Below, in pieces: positions 13,351 to 17,868 of a stretch of 17,868 nt of DNA. The first letter of the stretch is position 1, and each line of letters begins with the position of its first letter. Source of the stretch: an uncultured Erysipelotrichaceae bacterium (GTDB taxonomy: Bacteria; Bacillota_I; Bacilli_A; Erysipelotrichales; Erysipelotrichaceae). The stretch covers positions 1-17,868 of the forward strand of contig CANDJN010000039.1 of the NCBI GenBank assembly GCA_947385085.1. Reading direction: 5' to 3'. Under the pieces are notes generated by a model, which ran no database searches, was not told the origin of the DNA, and saw nothing but the letters and a program-made list of their open reading frames with translations. The translations under genes and the position numbers were made by a program.

Positions 13351-15585
13351 ATGCAGCCAGTAAGTAAAGAATATAAGGATTATTTAAAAGATGGGCTTTT
13401 AGATTCTCACTTTCTTAACACAACATGGCAATCACTAATCGAGCTAGGAGCGATCAATCAACAAGCGCAAGAAAGTGCGTATATAGAGCCGGATGCAAAC
13501 TTGGCGGATTATTCATCGGTAGAAATATTCGATGAGCCTGTTTCTGATTCATATGCAACCTATGAGCTAAACCGGACTAAGGCAGATGGTTCTTTACTGT
13601 TTCAGGATAAGAACTCTCTGCCATCCGGCATTGTTTCTTTAAGGATCAGCGATAAGGATTGTAAAATTGATACATCAGTGCGAATACGATCATCATCTCA
13701 AATCGCGCAATCTGTTAAGGGTATCACTCTTGTTTTTCCACAAGATGTGTATGCGACTGATTTCGCTATATTTGATAAAAACGGTAATGAGATTTTGAAC
13801 ATTACCGGAAATCGTAATCGTGTGTTTATCAATGATTTTGTGTATACCTTTGATGAGGAGCTAATTATTCATGTTACAAAACTATCAAGACCTTATTATC
13901 GATTCCGATTAAACAATATCAAACTAGGACTGATGCTGCGGTTTGACTCTGATAGGATCATGTCTATGTCCTACAAAGAGCAGTTACACCTCATTAGTGG
14001 TGGGATGTATACATCCGATCTATCGGTAACGATCGATAATCAAGATGGAGAATATGATATTGAAAATCCATCTAGTGAGGTGAATTTTTTAGAACAGGCA
14101 CAGCGGATGGATGTCTCACTTTCATTACCTTTACCATCAGGACATACCGAAAAGATACGAGTCGGCACGATGTTTTTGTCAGATTGGTCGGCTAAACTTC
14201 GTACAGCGAATTTTACCGCAACCGATCGCTTTAATCTGATGAACGGAATATATGATAAGGACGTGTTTCATCCGGAAGGTATTACTTTATACAGCCTTGC
14301 GATAGACGTTTTGCAGGATGCCGATATACCGGAAGACGAATATATGCTTGATGTGTACTTACGAACGATTAAAGTATATAATCCGATGCCGGCATTGACG
14401 CATAAAGAGGCATTACAGCTGATTGCTAATGCCGGCAGATGTATTTTAAAGCAAGATCGTTATGGACGTATTTTGATGAAATCATCTTTTATACCAGATA
14501 CGACAATGTCCAGCGATGATAAAATGGATTACTCTGATATGAATTTGTCAAGTGACATCAAAAATACCTATGGCACTTATGAGCTGGATTTCACTAAGGC
14601 AGACGGCGGCACTTATTTCTATCCCGGCGATCGTATTACCGGTTATGTCAGTGAATCGCTATCTGATGGAAATTGCATTTATACTATTCAACCCTATATT
14701 ATGATTGATTTTGAAGCGCCTGCTAATCTGTTTTCGCTTAATATCTTCTTTGGAAATGCCATAGTAAGTGATTTTGTGATAACCACATACCTAGATGATG
14801 CGTTGGTCGAAAACCTTGCCTTTAATGATAATTCATTATCAGCTTTTTGTTTAAATTACCCATTTATGGAGTGCAATAGGATTTTGATTACTTTTACAAA
14901 ATCATATAGACCATATCAGAGGGTGTATGTGCAATCCATCACATTCGATACGACAACGGATAAGTATATTACGTTTCACGATATTGGTCAGGGAAGTTTA
15001 GAAGGTACGAAACTGGAAACAGTAAGACAGTTGAACATGACTCGTACTATATACACACCGGATACAATAGATACGACATCACAGGTCAAAATCACAAAGT
15101 TTTCCGGTGATGAAAAAGAGACTGTGATCAATTTTGGAGCACCTATGGCAACGGCATCCGCCTACTTAAATGGTAAAGAATGTAGCTATGATATGAGTGC
15201 GTGGCGAATCAAGGTTGATTTAGATCCACCACCTTCTGGCAGCACCGAGTATACGATTCAGATTGTAGGAAAAAAGCTGAATGCTGTAAAGCAAACAATC
15301 CCATTCATATTGAATCCAACAGGATCGGTGGTGAGTATGGAAAACCCATTAATTAGTGATGCACAGCTTGTACGGGATACAGGGGAATGGATTACAGCTT
15401 ATTTGAAATCAGATCGCGAATATTCTTACACGTATCTTCATGGTGATCCATCGTTAGAAACGAATGATATTATCCATCAAGAAAATAAGTATATCGAAAA
15501 TTTGCAAACCCAGATATATGCTCATGAATTATCTGTTTCTGGTGCTATAGCCGGCAGAATCAAGGCAAGGAAGGTGATACGATGA
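13351..15585 (+). CDS. Baseplate hub / tail-associated structural protein with duplicated domain
   Basis: This 744-aa protein is the likely tail tip hub. The start MQPVSKEYKDYLKDG is typical of hub proteins of this group; ATG 13351 is preferred to in-frame ATG 13336 because the earlier one lies in the previous gene without a ribosome binding site. A gp27-like hub core seems to run at about 195-390, with IRVGTMFLSDWS, an A-T-D-R-F-N-L-M motif and HKEALQLIANAGRCIL. Two similar domains flank it: about 68-194 (YATYELNRTKADGS at its start, SRPYYRFRLNNI at its end) and 407-533 (YGTYELDFTKADGG and SYRPYQRVYVQSI). The C-terminal part (about 545-744) has beta-rich sections ending in a conserved-looking helix. 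It overlaps the next gene by four bases. Carbohydrate binding by the duplicated domains is a guess. Confidence 0.8.
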   Translation: MQPVSKEYKDYLKDGLLDSHFLNTTWQSLIELGAINQQAQESAYIEPDANLADYSSVEIFDEPVSDSYATYELNRTKADGSLLFQDKNSLPSGIVSLRISDKDCKIDTSVRIRSSSQIAQSVKGITLVFPQDVYATDFAIFDKNGNEILNITGNRNRVFINDFVYTFDEELIIHVTKLSRPYYRFRLNNIKLGLMLRFDSDRIMSMSYKEQLHLISGGMYTSDLSVTIDNQDGEYDIENPSSEVNFLEQAQRMDVSLSLPLPSGHTEKIRVGTMFLSDWSAKLRTANFTATDRFNLMNGIYDKDVFHPEGITLYSLAIDVLQDADIPEDEYMLDVYLRTIKVYNPMPALTHKEALQLIANAGRCILKQDRYGRILMKSSFIPDTTMSSDDKMDYSDMNLSSDIKNTYGTYELDFTKADGGTYFYPGDRITGYVSESLSDGNCIYTIQPYIMIDFEAPANLFSLNIFFGNAIVSDFVITTYLDDALVENLAFNDNSLSAFCLNYPFMECNRILITFTKSYRPYQRVYVQSITFDTTTDKYITFHDIGQGSLEGTKLETVRQLNMTRTIYTPDTIDTTSQVKITKFSGDEKETVINFGAPMATASAYLNGKECSYDMSAWRIKVDLDPPPSGSTEYTIQIVGKKLNAVKQTIPFILNPTGSVVSMENPLISDAQLVRDTGEWITAYLKSDREYSYTYLHGDPSLETNDIIHQENKYIENLQTQIYAHELSVSGAIAGRIKARKVIR

Positions 15586-15986
15586 GAGAGTGGATAAAGC
15601 CAAAAACAAATTGGCTTCCTACGGATTACATAAATGTAGAAGATCATCACAGAATCACCAGCAATTTATTGTTTTTAAGAGAATTGGCGGCCATCATGTA
15701 TCCTGAATTAGTATGGCAAGATATGGGAAAAGACAAGACATATGAGGACATCGCTTCACCCGATGATTGGAATACGATTGAGGATAATCTGGAAAATCTT
15801 CTTAATGGCACCTTTCCCGCGGCAAGCGGCAAATTGATGACGTTTTATGGGAATGCTCCTATGATTGATTATATGGAACTGAATCGAATTGAGGAGGCTA
15901 TTTTACAATTTTATATATGCTTAACAGGCCAATATAAGAGTTTAAAAACGTTGTCTTTTGTGTTGAGTAGTGATGATTTTGGATAA
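15582..15986 (+). CDS. Small baseplate or tail-tip protein of unknown function
   Basis: This 134-aa protein starts in an ATGA overlap with the hub gene, with AAGGAAGGTGA upstream. The N-terminus MREWIKPKTNWLPTDYINVEDHHRI resembles small proteins placed between hub and fibre genes in Bacillota phages, which share a W-x-P-T-D-x-x-N-x-x-D-x-x-R-I pattern. The rest is helical, with a short NLLNGTFPAASGK turn. It may connect fibre to hub. I have no firm family name, and the role follows only from position. Confidence 0.7.
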   Translation: MREWIKPKTNWLPTDYINVEDHHRITSNLLFLRELAAIMYPELVWQDMGKDKTYEDIASPDDWNTIEDNLENLLNGTFPAASGKLMTFYGNAPMIDYMELNRIEEAILQFYICLTGQYKSLKTLSFVLSSDDFG

Positions 15987-16000
15987 GGAGGCGAAAGTTA

Positions 16001-16960
16001 ATGCTAAAATTGGATTTTAAAGATGAAATCCCACAAGGAGGAGAGAGGCTATACAACATTATTGATAAAGTGAGCGGTGGGATTATTCAGCAAAATTGTA
16101 GGATTCAAAGGTCAAACGGAAATGATCAAGACGGAACCCCAATCAACGCGTTACTGTTGAAGAAGATAGTGGATGAAATCAATAATAATACACCCGTAGG
16201 AGTTATGCATGAGTATGCCGGAGCTGTAGCTCCTCCCGGATATCTATTATGTCAAGGTCAGGCAGTTAGCCGAACTGTTTATGCGTCACTGTTTGAGGCG
16301 ATCGGTGAGATGTATGGTGCCGGTGATGGTGAAACGACCTTTAATATACCGGATCGGCGCGGTAGAGCAGGCTTTGGGTACAACAACGATGACACAGATT
16401 TTGATACTCTTGGCAAGTGCGGCGGTAGTAAGACGCATACACTTACGATTGATGAGATGCCATCCCACACGCATATCCAAGACGCACATAGCCATACGAC
16501 AACAGCTTCCAGTGAGGCGGCCGGTTCTCACAGCCATACTGCTTCTAGCGATTCTAAAGGAGCCCATACACATACAGTAAGTGGAACAGCAGCAAGTGCG
16601 GGAGCACATGATCATGTAATAAGAGTCATGGGATACGCTAGTGAAGTGAGTCTGGTTAATGGTACTGGTAGTGAATCAGCTTATAGACTACAATATAACG
16701 GCAATGCAAACACAGGTAAGGCGGGTAATGGAAAACTGTATGCTGTGTCTGGGGGAGCTCATACGCATACTGTTTCAGGCACAGCAGCGAACGCAGGAGG
16801 ACACAGCCATACTATTACAGTTAACAGCAACGGATCACACAGCCATACCATTACTGTTACCTTGAACGAGGCAACTGCGACCAACCAAAAGACAGGCGGT
16901 AGTAAACCGCACAGCATTATGCCGCCATATATTGCTCTCAATTATATTATTAAGTATTAG
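16001..16960 (+). CDS. Tail fibre with phage tail collar domain and HxH tip
   Basis: This 319-aa protein is the likely receptor-binding fibre or its tip. Residues 1-65 form an attachment region. A tail collar domain follows (about 67-125), with YAGAVAPPGYLLCQGQAVSR, then GDGETTFNIPDRRGRAGFG. From about residue 155 the sequence is Ser/Thr/Gly/His-rich with eight HxH motifs (HTH, HSH, HSH, HTH, HDH, then HTH, HSH, HSH). In T4 gp37 such motifs hold iron ions along a trimeric needle. A 19-residue unit (GAHTHTVSGTAASAGAHDH at 187-205) recurs with few changes at 252-270. The C-terminal GSKPHSIMPPYIALNYIIKY is typical of these tips. AAGGAGG precedes the ATG with good spacing. Confidence 0.9.
   Translation: MLKLDFKDEIPQGGERLYNIIDKVSGGIIQQNCRIQRSNGNDQDGTPINALLLKKIVDEINNNTPVGVMHEYAGAVAPPGYLLCQGQAVSRTVYASLFEAIGEMYGAGDGETTFNIPDRRGRAGFGYNNDDTDFDTLGKCGGSKTHTLTIDEMPSHTHIQDAHSHTTTASSEAAGSHSHTASSDSKGAHTHTVSGTAASAGAHDHVIRVMGYASEVSLVNGTGSESAYRLQYNGNANTGKAGNGKLYAVSGGAHTHTVSGTAANAGGHSHTITVNSNGSHSHTITVTLNEATATNQKTGGSKPHSIMPPYIALNYIIKY
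16559..16810 (+). repeat. Two copies of a 57-base HxH repeat in the fibre gene
   Basis: The two copies lie at 16559-16615 and 16754-16810 and encode 19-residue units that differ at three positions (S to N, A to G, D to S). The DNA copies have diverged more than the protein, so selection on the protein repeat is likely. Confidence 0.75.
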
Positions 16961-16972
16961 GAGGACATTGGA

Positions 16973-17284
16973 ATGAACAGCGAAAAAGAAACAGAGTTAA
17001 AGAATGTACCTGTATCTATTCAATTAAATGAAGAAAACCGATGCATCGCGATGGATTGTGTGTTTTTGGATACTGATACAGTAATCGAAAAAACACGTGA
17101 AGAACTACCATTGCCATATGCGGAATTTGCGAGAAAGCTGGATGAGTACGTATACCGAAACGATACCTTTGTACATGAGCCGAGAAAACAGGCGGAAGAC
17201 CCTATTCAGCTATTAATACACGAACAAGAACGACAAGGGAAAGCACTAGAGGAAGTTATCTCAATGCTCCTAGGAGGTGAATAA
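16973..17284 (+). CDS. Uncharacterised protein downstream of the tail fibre
   Basis: I do not recognise this 103-aa protein. It is acidic and soluble-looking. The N-terminal half has strands with cysteine at residue 29 in IAMDCVFLDTDTV; the C-terminal part (about 75-103) is a likely amphipathic helix, PIQLLIHEQERQGKALEEV. TAGGAGGAC before the ATG is a strong site and overlaps the fibre stop. Genes in this slot often serve as fibre-associated or chaperone-like proteins; whether this one does is unknown. It is separated by two bases from the next start. Confidence 0.7.
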   Translation: MNSEKETELKNVPVSIQLNEENRCIAMDCVFLDTDTVIEKTREELPLPYAEFARKLDEYVYRNDTFVHEPRKQAEDPIQLLIHEQERQGKALEEVISMLLGGE

Positions 17285-17286
17285 TC

Positions 17287-17571
17287 ATGAACATATTTAT
17301 CCATACCCAAGATAAAACGAAACTTGTGCTTGTTAGGCGAGACATTGAAGTGAAGGATAATGCCTTATATCATGGCAAGACGTTATTAGGTAGCTATAAA
17401 GATCATGATACGGCTATGAGTGTACTTTTGGATATGTCACAACATTTTAGAAACGGAATCCACGAATACAGTGGAGAAGAAAATAACGTGATGTTTGCGT
17501 TTGCCAGCACTTGCGAAGTATACGGAATGCCAAAAGCGTTTGAAGTAGAAGAGGTGGAGGGAGGTGAGTAA
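17287..17571 (+). CDS. Small uncharacterised phage protein
   Basis: This 94-aa protein has a strand-rich N-terminus (MNIFIHTQDKTKLVLVRRD) and a central GSYKDHDTAMSVLLDMSQ helix. A L-G-x-Y-K-x-x-D/E-x-A pattern like this appears in small proteins of unknown role in Bacillota phages and elements, so it may belong to that loose group; confidence is low. AGGAGG lies before its ATG at 17287. The end VEEVEGGE is coupled closely to the next gene, whose start follows one base after the stop. Confidence 0.7.
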   Translation: MNIFIHTQDKTKLVLVRRDIEVKDNALYHGKTLLGSYKDHDTAMSVLLDMSQHFRNGIHEYSGEENNVMFAFASTCEVYGMPKAFEVEEVEGGE

Positions 17572-17572
17572 A

Positions 17573-17698
17573 ATGGCTGAGTTTTTAGCGTATCGTATTT
17601 TATCAGGGAAATATGAATACAATAAAGTACCTAAAGCATTGAAGGCAGCGGTTAAAAAGATTTTGATTGACGAAGGTCATGCAGAATTGGCGGAGTAA
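17573..17698 (+). CDS. XkdX/CD1375-like small phage protein
   Basis: This 41-aa gene is too short for most gene callers, but a GGAGGTGAG site precedes ATG 17573 and the stop sits in the terminator loop. The sequence MAEFLAYRILSGKYEYNKV, P-x-x-L-K-A-A-V-K-K-I-L, resembles the small proteins of the XkdX/CD1375 type: an aliphatic start, a short R/K-x-G-K turn, a V-P motif and a C-terminal helix. Such proteins commonly lie between fibre and holin genes. The function is unknown in all of them as far as I know. Confidence 0.7.
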   Translation: MAEFLAYRILSGKYEYNKVPKALKAAVKKILIDEGHAELAE

Positions 17699-17713
17699 TT
17701 CGCCTTTTATTTT
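17689..17713 (+). terminator. Intrinsic terminator ending the structural gene block
   Basis: GGCGGA (17689-17694), GTAA tetraloop of the GNRA type, TTCGCC (17699-17704), then TTTTATTTT. The 6-bp stem has one G-T pair. The stop codon of the 41-aa gene lies in the loop. The holin gene begins 23 bases later without a visible promoter between, so some read-through or an upstream start is needed. Confidence 0.65.
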
Positions 17714-17735
17714 ACACAGAAAGGACAGATGAAAA

Positions 17736-17868
17736 ATGAAAGAAAACAGACTTGAAACATTCAAAAAGGATCATCCGTGGTTATATGCGGTAGGCAATCG
17801 TGCTGTTAGAACTATGGCACAGACGGCCATTGCGACAGTAGGCAGTGCCGCCGTGCTATCTGAAGTAA
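17736..17868 (+). CDS. Holin, r1t type (partial, runs off the window)
   Basis: The first 44 residues begin MKENRLETFKKDHPWLYAVG and continue with N-R-A-V-R-T-M-A-Q-T-A-I-A-T-V-G-S-A-A. The short basic leader followed by R-x-x-R-T-x-x-Q-T and then a hydrophobic A/V/G segment is the pattern of r1t-type phage holins, small membrane proteins that time cell lysis. AAAGGACAG precedes the ATG. An ATG at 17729 opens only an eight-codon frame. The gene continues past the window edge, so the second membrane segment cannot be seen; an endolysin gene would be expected next. Confidence 0.75.
   Translation, partial: MKENRLETFKKDHPWLYAVGNRAVRTMAQTAIATVGSAAVLSEV

Noticed and set aside
16220..16233. Near-perfect palindrome GGAGCT-GT-AGCTCC in the fibre gene
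   Set aside because: It encodes the conserved collar-domain residues around GAVAPPG, has a two-base loop that cannot form a hairpin well, and no T tract.

Overview
This window is the late structural region of a tailed phage or prophage with siphovirus-type (SPP1/HK97-like) morphology. The host is most likely a low-GC Gram-positive bacterium (Bacillota). Evidence for the host: strong AGGAGG-type ribosome binding sites, AT-rich coding, TTG and GTG starts, and head and tail families typical of Bacillota phages. The genus cannot be fixed from the sequence; a gut Erysipelotrichia- or Clostridia-type host is only a guess. No integrase, repressor, replication gene, tRNA or CRISPR array is present, so I cannot say whether this is a free phage or an integrated prophage.

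Every gene is on the + strand, tightly packed, often with ATGA or TAATG overlaps. The order is: intrinsic terminator of an upstream unit (29-53); small and large terminase subunits (78-1782); SPP1 gp6-like portal (1795-3213); MuF/gp7-like minor head protein with a C-terminal zinc-metallopeptidase-like domain (3288-5027); three small genes (5009-5188, 5246-5458 and a TTG-started zinc-ribbon gene at 5491-5670); DUF4355-type scaffold (5687-6262); major capsid protein (6281-7210); SAP/HeH-like small protein and four head-tail joining/completion proteins (7224-9005); major tail tube protein (9012-9458); tail assembly chaperones gpG and gpGT joined by a -1 frameshift (9458-10272); tape measure (10269-12956); a small distal-tail protein (12969-13349); a large baseplate hub with an internal duplication (13351-15585); a small baseplate protein (15582-15986); a collar-domain fibre with eight HxH motifs (16001-16960); two uncharacterised genes; a 41-aa XkdX/CD1375-like protein; an intrinsic terminator (17689-17713); and the start of an r1t-type holin running off the end (17736-17868).

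The genes form one assembly line. Terminase packages DNA through the portal into a scaffolded capsid, connector proteins close the head, tube, chaperones and tape measure build a tail of roughly 130 nm (895-aa tape measure at about 1.5 Å per residue), and hub plus fibre recognise the cell. Lysis genes begin at the right edge.

The most noteworthy element is the MuF protein. Its C-terminal third carries HESGH plus a downstream Y and E/D in the arrangement of ATLF/PPEP-like gluzincins, in noticeably more AT-rich DNA, followed at once by a small acidic gene. This is the architecture of the phage-borne MuF polymorphic toxins. Other points of interest are a textbook T TTT TTT slip site for gpGT, an unusually good terminator-like hairpin inside the gpT reading frame, a Shine-Dalgarno-less start with inverted repeats ahead of the MuF gene, a duplicated domain in the hub, and an HxH needle-like fibre tip.
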